Origin: Ectobacillus sp. JY-23
Lineage (GTDB): Bacteria; Bacillota; Bacilli; Bacillales; Bacillaceae_G
DNA: 64,000 nucleotides
Direction of reading: 5' to 3'
NCBI RefSeq assembly: GCF_023022965.1
Contig: NZ_CP095462.1
Location: forward strand, 1,364,001-1,428,000
Within the stretch, counting starts at the first letter, position 1. Each line of letters begins with the position of its first letter. Positions 29,688 to 39,487 of the stretch are shown here, piece by piece. Made by a program: the position numbers and the translations under genes. The notes under the pieces were generated by a model. It was given only the letters and a program-made list of their open reading frames with translations, made no database searches and was not told the DNA's origin.

Positions 29688-30246
29688 CAAAAGGATAAGC
29701 ATATATAATGTATCGGTCAGGGGCTGATCCAATAAATCCGAATGGATAACAAGTCGATAGATTGAGTACCTCGTCCTGTACACTGCCAATCACACTTGTG
29801 TCATCAGCAGGTACAATGCGTGCAGTATCCATCTTGTAATGAAATGTTCCATATGGAAGCTCCACAATAAACTCATCACCCTTCTTCAGCTCACCAAATT
29901 TTCGAAATACGGTGTCTCGATGACCTGATAACAAAATCTGTTTACCATCACCTGGAAACGCTGTCGTTTTGTAATGCCCCACGCCTTTTTTTAAGTCTTC
30001 AGGGCTGGTACCTTCTACAATTGGTAACTGGGCATCAATTTTAGGAATACGTAAAATACCGATTGTTTGATTTTCCAGCGGCTGAAATGTATCTCTTGAT
30101 ACCTTTTCTTTTGTTTCCGTTATTGTTTTTGTAGCTTCTTCCATTGCCCTGTCTTGTTCTTTTGCAACATCTGTAATCTCCCATACACTAAACCCTACCA
30201 ATACAAGACCCACTAACAATAACAAACCTGCAATGATAGTTCTCAT
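29674..30246 (-). CDS. Class D sortase
   Basis: Membrane transpeptidase that joins surface proteins to peptidoglycan. 190 residues: N-terminal anchor (about 5-24), then the sortase fold with all three catalytic residues visible: His109 (LLSGHRDT), Cys166 (LNLSTCYPFG), Arg178 (DRYIIYAYP). Length and the STCYPFG context suit class D (B. subtilis YhcS). The gene directly upstream encodes an LPDTA protein, its probable substrate; B. subtilis YhcS also anchors nucleotidase-type proteins. A terminator between the two genes means it needs read-through or its own promoter. Confidence 0.9.
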   Translation of the reverse strand: MRTIIAGLLLLVGLVLVGFSVWEITDVAKEQDRAMEEATKTITETKEKVSRDTFQPLENQTIGILRIPKIDAQLPIVEGTSPEDLKKGVGHYKTTAFPGDGKQILLSGHRDTVFRKFGELKKGDEFIVELPYGTFHYKMDTARIVPADDTSVIGSVQDEVLNLSTCYPFGFIGSAPDRYIIYAYPFEKQS

Positions 30247-30276
30247 TTTTCCTTCACACTCCCCCTAACAATCCGG

Positions 30277-30306
30277 AAAAGGTGCAGAACTCTCTCTGCA
30301 CCTTTT
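30277..30306 (-). terminator. Terminator between nucleotidase and sortase genes
   Basis: AAAAGGTGCAGA/TCTGCACCTTTT hairpin with a 6-base loop and T run. Confidence 0.85.
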
Positions 30307-30309
30307 ATA

Positions 30310-32514
30310 TTACTTTTTACGTCTTCTGAGCAAGCCAAACGCTCCTGCTCCAACTGCAGCTACACCCGCAGCAAGCATACCAAACATATTTGTAGCTGTA
30401 TCAGGCAAAGTACCTGTCGATTTTGGTCCTGTAACAGGTGCTGAGACTGGGTTTGCAGGGTTTGTTACTACCGGCGCTGCTCCATTCCCGTCTGCCGGGG
30501 TTTCTGTTGTCGGAGGTGTAGTTGGTGGCTCACTTGGTTTAGATGTGTCTTTTGTTAAAGTCAGGGCATACTTTGCAAATCCGTCCACATCTTCACCAAT
30601 ATACGTAACACCTTTTGCAGCACCCAAATACTTTTGTGCGTTCGGAGACGATTGGAAGGTGACTTTCAAATCCGTATCAATTGGAGCAAAAGACCAGTTT
30701 CCATCCGCTGCCGGATCAATTTTACCTTTTTTCTTAATATAATCAACAATAATTTGTCTATTTTCATCTGGCGCTTGTAAAATCAGCTCTGCATTTCTTA
30801 CACCAGGGAACTTATCTTCGTTTCCAGAGTTTCCGGCATTTGCCCCGCGATAGTTATTGGTCGCAACAATAAACTTTTGATCAGCCGTAACAGGCTTGCC
30901 GTTAAATGTAAGATTCTTAATACGACTTGCATTCGGATTAACTGTCTTACCTTTTGTATCATACTTAGCCGGTTGCGTTACATCAATTTCATATTGTACA
31001 CCGTCTAATATATCAAAGTTATACGTACGGAATTCATTATTAATCAGGTTTTGTGCCTCTGCCTTTGTTACATCCAACTGATTAAATTGCCCTGCAGACA
31101 TTTCCAGCCATTCCTTAACATCTGCACCCGTCAACAATACAGCATTCACTGTATTCGGATATACATATAAATCAGCCATATTTTTAATAGCAAGCGTTCC
31201 GGCAGCGATATCTGTGTAGTAAGCTGCGCCATTCCGCCCGCCCGCTTTAAATGGTGCTCCTGCTGATAATACTGGAATGTTTTGATACTTGGCATTCTCC
31301 GGCTGCTTCAACCATTTTTCCACATATTCTTTTTGCGCATTGGTAACGAGCTGTACAGATGGGTCATCTTGTACAAGGGCAAAATAACTATTGATTGGCG
31401 TAGTTGTTTCGCCGACTTTTTCATTTACATAAGCAATTGTGCCTTCATGCTCCTCTTTAATAGTATTTAATACGTCCTGATCTGCTGTTTGTGGTGCTGT
31501 AGGCGCTGTGATATCGCGAAGTGCTGCTTTAGAAGCAGTTTTGTCGACTGTCCATTTACCTTCTACTTGCTTTAACTCCAGATCAATTACACCTAAAGCA
31601 GATCCAAAACTACTTGGCATTGTCACGGCTACTCCGTTGATAATTTCTGCTTTTCTATCATGCGAATGTCCCGTTAAAACAGCATCGATTCCAGGTACAT
31701 TTTGTGCTAAGTAAGCAGATACATTTTCTTCGCCTACTTTATAAGTCTTTGGATCTCCCATGCCGGAGTGTGAAAGTACGACGATTACATCCGCACCTTC
31801 CTGCTTCATTTGCGGTACAAATTTCTTTGCAGATTCTACAATATCTTTTGCAATTACTTTATCTTGTAAATTCGCCTTGTCCCATTGCATAACTTGCGGA
31901 GGAACAAATCCGATTACACCGACCTTAATTGTTTGTTCTTGCCCGTTGCTGTCTTTCACTTTCTTTTCCATGATTTTGTATGGAGTAAAATAATTCTTAT
32001 CGTTTTCAGGGTTATTGTCTTTATCATTGATATATACATTTGCGTTCAGTATTGGGAACTCTGCGTTATCACGGGCTTTATCAAAAAAGTCCAAACCATA
32101 GTTAAATTCATGGTTACCTACAGTTGCCGCATCATATTTCAAAAGATTCATCACACGGTACACGGGATGTACATAATTTGGATTGTCGACTTTCTTTTCT
32201 TTATAAATATAATCACCAAGCGGATTTCCCTGTATTGCATCACCGTTGTCAAATAAAAGCGTGTTATCTACTTCTGTGCGTGCTTGCTTAATTAAACTTG
32301 CTGTTCTTGCAAGCCCTACTTTAGGATCTTGCTTTGTCTGATAATAATCATAGTCAGCAAGGTGAACGTGAATATCGGACGTTTCAAGAATGCGAAGCTT
32401 TACCACATTTGTATCTTCCACAGCATAAGAAATAGTCGGCATCATTTGCGGAATGATAACGCCCATAGCCAGTGCTGCGCTTGCCATCTTTTTGCTCATT
32501 ACTTTCTTCAACAT
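30310..32514 (-). CDS. Wall-anchored 2',3'-cyclic-nucleotide phosphodiesterase / 3'-nucleotidase
   Basis: 734 residues from the ATG at 32514 (AAGGGGGAG upstream). Signal peptide to about residue 31, then a calcineurin-like domain (LETSDIHVHLADY, LFDNGDAIQGNPLGDY, VGNHEFNYGL, VLTGHSHDRK), a 5'-nucleotidase C-terminal domain (YPNTVNAVLLTGADV, NNYRGANAGN), a Pro/Thr-rich wall-spanning stretch, and a sorting signal at about residue 703: LPDTA, a hydrophobic segment and RRRKK. Scavenges phosphate and nucleosides at the cell surface. LPDTA is the class D sortase type of motif, fitting the sortase next door. Confidence 0.93.
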   Translation of the reverse strand: MLKKVMSKKMASAALAMGVIIPQMMPTISYAVEDTNVVKLRILETSDIHVHLADYDYYQTKQDPKVGLARTASLIKQARTEVDNTLLFDNGDAIQGNPLGDYIYKEKKVDNPNYVHPVYRVMNLLKYDAATVGNHEFNYGLDFFDKARDNAEFPILNANVYINDKDNNPENDKNYFTPYKIMEKKVKDSNGQEQTIKVGVIGFVPPQVMQWDKANLQDKVIAKDIVESAKKFVPQMKQEGADVIVVLSHSGMGDPKTYKVGEENVSAYLAQNVPGIDAVLTGHSHDRKAEIINGVAVTMPSSFGSALGVIDLELKQVEGKWTVDKTASKAALRDITAPTAPQTADQDVLNTIKEEHEGTIAYVNEKVGETTTPINSYFALVQDDPSVQLVTNAQKEYVEKWLKQPENAKYQNIPVLSAGAPFKAGGRNGAAYYTDIAAGTLAIKNMADLYVYPNTVNAVLLTGADVKEWLEMSAGQFNQLDVTKAEAQNLINNEFRTYNFDILDGVQYEIDVTQPAKYDTKGKTVNPNASRIKNLTFNGKPVTADQKFIVATNNYRGANAGNSGNEDKFPGVRNAELILQAPDENRQIIVDYIKKKGKIDPAADGNWSFAPIDTDLKVTFQSSPNAQKYLGAAKGVTYIGEDVDGFAKYALTLTKDTSKPSEPPTTPPTTETPADGNGAAPVVTNPANPVSAPVTGPKSTGTLPDTATNMFGMLAAGVAAVGAGAFGLLRRRKK

Positions 32515-32740
32515 GTGCTCCCCCTTAATAATGTATGTATACATTATTATCGCAATTTTGTATTAAACCGATTTTACAAATAAACTGGTACTACGACATA
32601 CATTTTATCGAATTTTGTCTATTAGGGTCAATTTAATTTTCTGTAATTATATAAATTTTCTGTAAAATATATGTATTTTCTTTAGTAACTACTTTAACAA
32701 ACATACTTAATGAAATGCATGGTGTTTCCTTACACAACAA
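32515..32740. other. AT-rich upstream region of the wall-anchored nucleotidase
   Basis: 226 bases, no gene. Repeated TTTTCTGTAA-type words at about 32638-32666 resemble each other and might be regulator sites; no known box is recognised. Confidence 0.25.
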
Positions 32741-32768
32741 AAAACCTTATTGTTGACAATAAGGTTTT
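32741..32768. terminator. Terminator of the tyrosine-rich small gene
   Basis: AAAACCTTATTGT/ACAATAAGGTTTT hairpin with T run on the minus strand, just after the stop at 32776. Confidence 0.85.
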
Positions 32769-32775
32769 GCTCTAT

Positions 32776-32943
32776 CTACGCCTCAAAATAATTACCATAA
32801 TATACATTAGAATACGGCCACGTTCGTAAATATGGTTCTCTTGGTCCAATGACTTGTCGCATCCTGTAGTAGCTTTGCGTATTATACAAAGCCCCTGGAA
32901 GTAAGATTGGATAGCACGGTTGCCAATACCTTATCATAAACAT
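32776..32943 (-). CDS. Tyrosine/proline-rich small protein, possible spore coat component
   Basis: 55 residues with a GAGGAGG site directly before the ATG. Ten tyrosines, several Pro, Arg and Trp (RYWQPCYPILLPG near the start, SNVYYGNYFEA at the end) and one Cys. Bracketed by a good terminator and a sigma-K-like promoter. Composition resembles small coat proteins that become cross-linked through tyrosine. I do not recognise a named family. The role is inferred from composition and promoter. Confidence 0.6.
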   Translation of the reverse strand: MFMIRYWQPCYPILLPGALYNTQSYYRMRQVIGPREPYLRTWPYSNVYYGNYFEA

Positions 32944-32965
32944 CCTCCTCAACATATTCTTCTGC

Positions 32966-32993
32966 TATCTTATGTCTATCGCAAGAAAATGTT
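32966..32993 (-). promoter_or_regulatory. Candidate sigma-K promoter
   Basis: CATAAGATA fits the sigma-K -10 consensus CATANNNTA. AACA, a fit to the short -35 MACM, is 15 bases upstream. It lies 23 bases before the small tyrosine-rich gene. Confidence 0.45.
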
Positions 32994-33073
32994 GGATTGT
33001 ACTTCTTATGTTTATTTAAGATAAACATTCTAGCTATCCTTTTATGCTATTTGAGTAGAATCTTTACTTCTTA

Positions 33074-34018
33074 TTATTGTAGTAAACTAACAAGCAACGC
33101 CTTTTGTGCATGTAGACGATTTCCAGCTTGTTCGAATACCAGTGAGTGCGTTCCGTCAATGATAGAGGCGGTTACTTCTTCTCCGCGATGTGCAGGCAAG
33201 CAGTGTAAAAAATGATACGTCTCACTTGCATATTGTATCAATTCTTCATTGACTTGATACGGTTGAAACGTAGCCAAACGCTCAGATATTTCTTCCTCTT
33301 GCCCCATACTGGTCCAGACATCTGTATAAATAAAATCGGCATCTTGAACAGCCAAACAAGGATCATGATATACTTCTATTCTCCCCCCTACCGAAGCTGC
33401 AATACTTTGAGCAGATTGGAGAATTTCGTGCTTCGGTAAATGCCCCGCCGGACAAGCTATCGCAATATGCATTCCAACCTTTGCACAAGCAAGCATCAAT
33501 GAATGACACACATTATTGCCATCGCCCACATATGCTAGTTTCACATCTTCAAATGTCCCTTTCACTTCATAGATTGTCATTAAATCAGCCAAAGCCTGGC
33601 ATGGGTGATGGTAATCTGTCAAACCGTTAATAACAGGCACAGTCGCATGCTTAGCTAATGTCACCACTGTATCATGACTAAATGTACGAATCATGATGGC
33701 ATCTACATACTGTGATAATACTTTGGCAGTGTCTTCAATACTTTCACCGCGGCCAAGTTGCAACTCTTTTCCATTTAAAAACATACCATGGCCACCAAGC
33801 TGAACCATACCAGCTTCAAACGATACACGCGTACGCGTTGAATGTTTATCAAAAATCATACCAAGGATTTTACCTGCTAAAAGAGGAATATTCTGCCCTC
33901 GTTGATGTTGCGTTTTTAAGGTTATTGCATATTGAATTAACTCCTTTACTTCTGAAGAACTCATTTCTTCTAACGACAGTACATCTTTTTTCTGTATATT
34001 TGAAAGAGATTGCAACAT
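33074..34018 (-). CDS. argF: Ornithine carbamoyltransferase
   Basis: Makes citrulline from ornithine and carbamoyl phosphate. 314 residues. Carbamoyl-phosphate site [22 protein letters not shown], and [11 protein letters not shown]. Last gene of argC-J-B-D-F; 12 bases after argD. No strong terminator is seen after it. Confidence 0.96.
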   Translation of the reverse strand: MLQSLSNIQKKDVLSLEEMSSSEVKELIQYAITLKTQHQRGQNIPLLAGKILGMIFDKHSTRTRVSFEAGMVQLGGHGMFLNGKELQLGRGESIEDTAKVLSQYVDAIMIRTFSHDTVVTLAKHATVPVINGLTDYHHPCQALADLMTIYEVKGTFEDVKLAYVGDGNNVCHSLMLACAKVGMHIAIACPAGHLPKHEILQSAQSIAASVGGRIEVYHDPCLAVQDADFIYTDVWTSMGQEEEISERLATFQPYQVNEELIQYASETYHFLHCLPAHRGEEVTASIIDGTHSLVFEQAGNRLHAQKALLVSLLQ

Positions 34019-34030
34019 ATTATACCCTCC

Positions 34031-35182
34031 TTATTTTGTACATAGTGCTGCTTGTAGCACATGCTCTAGAATGACAGCGGCTTTTTCTAATTCTTCTATG
34101 GTAACGGTTAGAGGCGGTAGTAAACGCAGTACATTCGGTCCTGCCTGCAACACCAATAAACCTTTCTCCTGTACTTGCTCAATAATGTTATTGACTGCTT
34201 TTCCGCATACAATACCAATCATTAACCCCTGTCCGCGCACTTCCACAACGCCAGGGATATTTTCTAATTTCTGCTGTAACAAGGACGAAAAATACAGTCC
34301 TTTGTTTGCTACCCCTTCTAAAAATTCCTCTTGAAACACCACTTGCATTACAGCCTTTGCCGCTGCCATTGCAATCATATTCCCTCCAAACGTAGAACCA
34401 TGAGAGCCAGGTCCAAATGCTGTCGCGAGCTTTTCTTTTCCAATCATCGCACCTACAGGTATTCCATTACCCAATGCTTTAGCAACCGTAATGATATCCG
34501 GCGAAACAGCGGCATGCTCATAAGCAAAGGCTTTGCCTGTACGTCCTATTCCAGTCTGCACTTCATCTACAATAAACAGCGCATTGTGCTTTTCGCAAAG
34601 TGTTTCTATCGCTCGTAAAAAATCGATATCAGCAGCCATTACCCCTCCCTCACCCTGCACAGCTTCGACAAGTACAGCTGCGGTATCATTATCTACAACA
34701 TTCCGGAGAGCATCTATATCATTAAAAGGTGCATATACGAATGTTTCTAACATAGGACCGTATCCTTCTTGAATCTTCTCTTGACCCGTTGCACTCATAG
34801 TTGCAAACGTACGGCCATGAAATGATTGGCGAAATGTCACAATTTTTGTTCGCCCTGTATATTTACGTGCCAGTTTAATTGCAGCTTCATTTGCTTCCGC
34901 ACCGCTATTGCAAAAAAAAGCATATGCACCAACGCTTTTAGAAACAAGAAGCTCAGCCACTTCTTCTTGCAGCGTATTTTGAAACAGATTGGACACATGC
35001 CACACCTTCTGAAGTTGCTCTTGTATTGCACCTTTCACAACTGGGTGGCAATGACCTAAATTGCATACTGCAATTCCAGATACAAAATCTAAATATGTCT
35101 TACCTGTAGCATCACGAACAATCGTACCGTTTGCTTCTATAATCTCAAGATTTCGCCGTGTATATGTTGGAAATAGAGTCAT
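34031..35182 (-). CDS. argD: Acetylornithine aminotransferase
   Basis: Class III PLP aminotransferase, 383 residues. [44 protein letters not shown] and the PLP Lys in [11 protein letters not shown]. Its ATG shares one base with the argB stop (TAATG). Converts N-acetylglutamate semialdehyde to N-acetylornithine. Confidence 0.95.
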   Translation of the reverse strand: MTLFPTYTRRNLEIIEANGTIVRDATGKTYLDFVSGIAVCNLGHCHPVVKGAIQEQLQKVWHVSNLFQNTLQEEVAELLVSKSVGAYAFFCNSGAEANEAAIKLARKYTGRTKIVTFRQSFHGRTFATMSATGQEKIQEGYGPMLETFVYAPFNDIDALRNVVDNDTAAVLVEAVQGEGGVMAADIDFLRAIETLCEKHNALFIVDEVQTGIGRTGKAFAYEHAAVSPDIITVAKALGNGIPVGAMIGKEKLATAFGPGSHGSTFGGNMIAMAAAKAVMQVVFQEEFLEGVANKGLYFSSLLQQKLENIPGVVEVRGQGLMIGIVCGKAVNNIIEQVQEKGLLVLQAGPNVLRLLPPLTVTIEELEKAAVILEHVLQAALCTK

Positions 35183-35943
35183 TACTTTATACCTACTTTT
35201 TTCGTAATTTTTGTCCCAGTTATATAACCGGCTTCATTTATAAAATCTTGTAAACCATTAATAATCATCGCTTCATCCACACGCCCCAAAGCTGCAAGTG
35301 CAGCCTGCACTTTCGGAATCATGCCGCCTGTAATAATACCCGCTTCAATCAATTCCAGTACATACGTTTCTCCCGCTTCTTGCACAAGATTGTTTTGATA
35401 CAAAATTCCAGGCACATCAGTCACGAATACTAACTGCCGTGCCTGTAAAGAAGCTGCTACTGCAGCTGCAGCGGTATCCCCGTTAATGTTGTATAACTGC
35501 CCATCTTTCATGCCGATTGGCGCAATGATTGGCACAAATCCTTGTTGCAAGAGCTGATGAATCAGCTCTCGATTCACACTCTCTACTTCTCCAACAAAAC
35601 CAAGTTCTTCGATTGGCTCAGCAATCAGAAGATTTCCATCACATCCGGATAACCCCACTGCTTGCAAACCGTATGCAGAGCAAGTTGCTACTAGGTTTTT
35701 ATTTACAGTACCGCAAAGCTGCATTTGTACAACTTCTAAAACTTCGGCAGTTGTTACGCGTAAACCGGATTTTTTATGTACAGCAATGCCCAGCCTTTTC
35801 AGCATCACATCTATTTCTGGTCCTCCTCCGTGTACAATAACAACATCACATGTTTTCTGTAATTCTTTTATACTCCTAAAAAACGTTTCTGATAAACGGG
35901 AAAGTATACTGCCGCCGCACTTTACTACGATAATATCCTTCAA
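35182..35943 (-). CDS. argB: Acetylglutamate kinase
   Basis: 253 residues, amino-acid kinase fold: [46 protein letters not shown]. Phosphorylates N-acetylglutamate. Short N-terminus without the extra helix found in arginine-inhibited hexameric kinases, so feedback inhibition may lie elsewhere in the pathway (inference). Confidence 0.95.
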   Translation of the reverse strand: MKDIIVVKCGGSILSRLSETFFRSIKELQKTCDVVIVHGGGPEIDVMLKRLGIAVHKKSGLRVTTAEVLEVVQMQLCGTVNKNLVATCSAYGLQAVGLSGCDGNLLIAEPIEELGFVGEVESVNRELIHQLLQQGFVPIIAPIGMKDGQLYNINGDTAAAAVAASLQARQLVFVTDVPGILYQNNLVQEAGETYVLELIEAGIITGGMIPKVQAALAALGRVDEAMIINGLQDFINEAGYITGTKITKKVGIK

Positions 35944-35955
35944 ACTCTCTCCTCC

Positions 35956-37176
35956 TTATGTACGATAGCTGGCATTGATCTTTACATAATCGTAACTTAA
36001 GTCACAGCCCCAAGCCGTACCTTTGGCTGTCCCCGTATGCAAATCAACATAAATAACGATAGTATCTCCTGCTAAATACCTTGCTGCCGCTTCTTCAGAA
36101 AATACTTGCGGTTCACTTTGCTTTAACACGCAAAATTCTCCTATATATATGTCAATAGTAGCGGGATTTAATACAATATCACTATGACCGAGCGCACCAA
36201 TAATTCGTCCCCAATTCGCATCTTCGCCGTACACAGCTGTTTTTACTAAGGCTGAACCAACAACCTTTTTTGCGGCAATTTGAGCATCTTTTGGAGACAC
36301 CGCTCCCTCTACATTCACTTCAATTAGTTTCGTAGCTCCTTCACCATCTTTTGCAATTTGCTTTGCAAGCGATTCGCATACTTCTCTTAACGCTTCATAA
36401 AAATGCGGCCAATCCGCATGCGCTTCGTGTAAGGACTCATTACCGGCTAAGCCGCTTGCCATAACAATTACCATGTCATTTGTAGATGTTTCTCCATCTA
36501 CCGTAATTTGATTAAAGGTATGATTTGTGATGCTTGACAATGCTTTTTGTAATACATCGCTTTCAATGACCGCATCTGTTGTAACAAACGCTAGCATCGT
36601 AGCCATGTTGGGATGAATCATACCCGATCCTTTTGCCGCTCCTCCTACTGTAACTGTCTTACCATCTATCACTGTTTGATAACACGCGCGCTTTGTGACA
36701 AGATCAGTCGTCAAAATTGCTTCATAAAAGGAATCAACTTTCTCTACAGACCTCGCTGGCATTAACTGTGTAATCCCCATTCTAATTTTTTCCATAGGTA
36801 GTACTTCACCGATTACACCAGTTGACGCTACTGCTACTAAATGGTCCTCAATACCACAATGTTTAGCAGTCAATGATCGCATCTCATAAGCATCCTCTTC
36901 CCCTTGCACACCTGTACAAGCATTGGCGTTACCACTATTTATAACAATAGCCTGTAGCTTATGTGCAACCGCAATGCTTTGCTGAGTCACCCTAAGAGGA
37001 GCTGCTTGAAAACGACTTTGTGTATAAACGGCTGCACAACTAGCCGGCACCTCACAATAAATCATCCCCAAATCTTTACGTACCTTTCGAATACCTGCAT
37101 GTACACCGGTTGCTTGAAATCCCTTCGGTGTTATAACCGACCCCCCTGTTACTGGGTTTACCGTTAAACCAATCAT
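35956..37176 (-). CDS. argJ: Bifunctional ornithine acetyltransferase / N-acetylglutamate synthase
   Basis: 406 residues from the ATG at 37176, which has AAAGGAGG 7 bases upstream. Self-cleaves before the Thr in MIHPNMATMLAF into two chains. Recycles the acetyl group from acetylornithine to glutamate, making the pathway cyclic; no argA or argE is in the window. Also VINSGNANACTG and DGEGATKLIEV family motifs. Confidence 0.95.
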   Translation of the reverse strand: MIGLTVNPVTGGSVITPKGFQATGVHAGIRKVRKDLGMIYCEVPASCAAVYTQSRFQAAPLRVTQQSIAVAHKLQAIVINSGNANACTGVQGEEDAYEMRSLTAKHCGIEDHLVAVASTGVIGEVLPMEKIRMGITQLMPARSVEKVDSFYEAILTTDLVTKRACYQTVIDGKTVTVGGAAKGSGMIHPNMATMLAFVTTDAVIESDVLQKALSSITNHTFNQITVDGETSTNDMVIVMASGLAGNESLHEAHADWPHFYEALREVCESLAKQIAKDGEGATKLIEVNVEGAVSPKDAQIAAKKVVGSALVKTAVYGEDANWGRIIGALGHSDIVLNPATIDIYIGEFCVLKQSEPQVFSEEAAARYLAGDTIVIYVDLHTGTAKGTAWGCDLSYDYVKINASYRT

Positions 37177-37189
37177 CTCTTTTCCTCCT

Positions 37190-38215
37190 TTATGGATACA
37201 TTGGAACAAATCCAATACCTGTTTGCTCATCTAGCCCCAGTGATAAATTTGCATTTTGTACCGCCTGCCCGGCAGCACCCTTCATTAAATTATCAATAAC
37301 AGATACCACTGTAATACGTCCGGTTCGTTCATCGTATGCCACACCAATATCACAATAATTAGAACCACACACTTCTTTAGGAGATGGATACATTCCTATT
37401 TCTCGAATTCTAACAAAAGGCGACTCTTCATAACTTTGCTTATATAAATCTTGTAAAAAGTGCGTTGTCACTTCTCGCTTAGCTTGCGCATACATCGTCA
37501 CCATAATCCCCCTGGTAATAGGGATAAGATGTGTACTAAATGTAATTGGCTTTGCTTCCTCGTTCCACTCCACAAGCATCTGTTCAATTTCTGGAATATG
37601 CTGATGCTCATTGACTTTATATATTTTCATATTGTCCTGTATCTCTGGAAAATGTGTCATGGTGGTCGGTGATTTACCGGCACCGGAAACACCTGATTTG
37701 GCATCTATAATTAACGAATCAACCAACCCTTGCTTCATCAATGGAGCTGCTGGTAACAAAGCTGCTGTTGCATAGCAACCGGGATTTGAGATGAATTGTG
37801 CCTTAGTAATCGCATCTCGTTGCCATTCTGATAATCCATACACCGCGCCGTGCAATTCATCTCCTCCTTCGCGTTTGTACCACGTTTCATACGTATGTCG
37901 ATCGCGAAGACGAAAGTCACCTGATAAATCTATTACTCTCATTCCATGTGCGAGCAGGCGCGGTACAATAGATCTGGCTACTCCTGGAGGCGTCGCTAAA
38001 AAGACAAGCTCTGCTTTGGAAGCAATGCGGTCTATATGAATATCTTCTATGTTTTTATCTATAATGTGCTGCAAATGCGGATATTGACGAAACAGTGGTT
38101 CACTGTTTGCAGAAGATGCATGTAATGATACTCCCTCCAAGTAAGGATGATTTTGTAGCAGGCGTATAAGCTCTAATCCCCCGTATCCGGTTGCTCCAAT
38201 AATAGCTGTTTTCAT
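37190..38215 (-). CDS. argC: N-acetyl-gamma-glutamyl-phosphate reductase
   Basis: 341 residues. NADP site IIGATGYGGLELIRLL, the catalytic Cys in ISNPGCYATAALL, and HFPEIQDN. The ATG at 38215 is chosen since GGAGG is 6 bases upstream; the ATG just before it is also possible. First gene of the arg operon with a strong promoter immediately upstream. Confidence 0.95.
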   Translation of the reverse strand: MKTAIIGATGYGGLELIRLLQNHPYLEGVSLHASSANSEPLFRQYPHLQHIIDKNIEDIHIDRIASKAELVFLATPPGVARSIVPRLLAHGMRVIDLSGDFRLRDRHTYETWYKREGGDELHGAVYGLSEWQRDAITKAQFISNPGCYATAALLPAAPLMKQGLVDSLIIDAKSGVSGAGKSPTTMTHFPEIQDNMKIYKVNEHQHIPEIEQMLVEWNEEAKPITFSTHLIPITRGIMVTMYAQAKREVTTHFLQDLYKQSYEESPFVRIREIGMYPSPKEVCGSNYCDIGVAYDERTGRITVVSVIDNLMKGAAGQAVQNANLSLGLDEQTGIGFVPMYP

Positions 38216-38249
38216 CATATACCTCCGCTTCAAACGAAATTTAATTCTG

Positions 38250-38278
38250 ATTATATTATTGTATATTTATTAAGTCAA
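38250..38278 (-). promoter_or_regulatory. Promoter of argCJBDF
   Basis: TTGACT, 17 bases, TATAAT on the minus strand. The spacer contains AATAAATATACAAT, which resembles an ARG box (TGAATAWWWATWCA), so ArgR (AhrC) may bind over the promoter. Confidence 0.7.
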
Positions 38279-38475
38279 TTAAATATTTATAAATTTTTAA
38301 TCTAAAAAATTTCACATGATTCATGCATTGTTATCTCTTTACATGTATGTTACAATCACCTACGATAGTTAGTCATATCTGGATTTATACAGGTTGTACA
38401 TAATCTATATGTATGCCTATACCTAATTGATATAACCAGACACTTAGCTTTATGGAGTATACAAGGAGCTTACGT
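38279..38475. other. AT-rich region between arg operon and yqzH
   Basis: 197 bases upstream of both divergent units. AATATTTATAAATTTTTAA near 38282 could be a further ArgR site. No gene is seen. Confidence 0.3.
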
Positions 38476-38667
38476 ATGAATAGATTGCTGCTACATAAGA
38501 TGATAAAAGCTCGCTTTTATCAGTATGATTGTGAGAAAGATGCTTTGCCTTTATCGGAGGAAGAATGTACTACCTTGGCAAATCAGATTTGGAAGGAATA
38601 TCAGCGGACTGGTGATGATCTACACGAGCTGATTGAAGATGCTGTATATGAATTTTTAACAAAATAA
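38476..38667 (+). CDS. yqzH: YqzH-like small protein
   Basis: 63 residues from the ATG at 38476 (AAGGAGC upstream). Acidic, helical, no membrane segment: KMIKARFYQYD, LPLSEEEC, HELIEDAVYEFLT. Length and place beside yqjQ-yqjP fit B. subtilis YqzH. Function unknown. Confidence 0.65.
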   Translation: MNRLLLHKMIKARFYQYDCEKDALPLSEEECTTLANQIWKEYQRTGDDLHELIEDAVYEFLTK

Positions 38668-38699
38668 AAAGACTGCGACAAAAAGTGTCTCAGTCTTTT
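38667..38699. terminator. Bidirectional terminator between yqzH and yqjQ
   Basis: AAAAGACTG(C)GACA/TGTC(T)CAGTCTTTT hairpin between convergent genes. Confidence 0.8.
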
Positions 38700-38705
38700 G
38701 TATAA

Positions 38706-39482
38706 TTATTTCTTGTTTAAAGCCGTTCCTGCCCACTTTTCAAACACGCGCGGCAATAACGCAAACATAAGGGGTCCCGCACTCATCCAGCGGGGTAAAT
38801 TGATTTCCCGTTTATTCATTTTGATTGCCTTTACAATACAAGCAGCTACGTATTCCGGTCGTAACATATATCGTTCTACACTTTTCACATAGGTACCGGA
38901 TTCATCAGCTATATTAAAGAAGTCTGTACGAATTGGTCCTGGATTAACAGATGTCACCGAAACGCCCGATGTAGCCAGTTCCATACGCAGGCTGTTGGAG
39001 AAAGCAAGAACAGCATGCTTTGTAGCCGAATAAGCACTTGATTTAGGGGTGGCAATTTTACCTGCAAGCGAGGCAATATTTACAATATGTCCACTACTTC
39101 TTTTTTTCATCGCTGGTAGCACTGCTTTTGTACAAGCCACCAAACCAAATACATTCACATCAAACATCGCTTTTACTTCTTGCAAGGAGGCTTCTTCAAA
39201 TGTTTTAAATATACCAAAGCCTGCATTATTCACAAGAATATCAACGTCTCCGACTTCTTGTGAGATGCGTGTGAATACATCTGCTACCATCTTCTCGTCA
39301 CTAACATCCAATCTGTAAACATAGCATGCTGAACCAATTTCCTGACGAACCCGCATCAACTCTTCTTCACGTCTTGCTAACAGTACAACAGTAGCGCCCT
39401 CTGTCACCAGCAAACGTGCCAATTGTTCGCCAATACCGCCGGATGCACCGGTAATAGCAGCTATTTTCCCTTTCAATTCCAT
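38706..39482 (-). CDS. yqjQ: Short-chain dehydrogenase/reductase YqjQ
   Basis: 258 residues, classical SDR: cofactor loop TGASGGIGEQLA, NNAG, catalytic Ser/Tyr/Lys in NIASLAGK and YSATKHA, and PGPIRTDF. Oxidoreductase of unknown substrate. Five bases after yqjP, so co-transcribed. Confidence 0.88.
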   Translation of the reverse strand: MELKGKIAAITGASGGIGEQLARLLVTEGATVVLLARREEELMRVRQEIGSACYVYRLDVSDEKMVADVFTRISQEVGDVDILVNNAGFGIFKTFEEASLQEVKAMFDVNVFGLVACTKAVLPAMKKRSSGHIVNIASLAGKIATPKSSAYSATKHAVLAFSNSLRMELATSGVSVTSVNPGPIRTDFFNIADESGTYVKSVERYMLRPEYVAACIVKAIKMNKREINLPRWMSAGPLMFALLPRVFEKWAGTALNKK

Positions 39483-39487
39483 TCACA

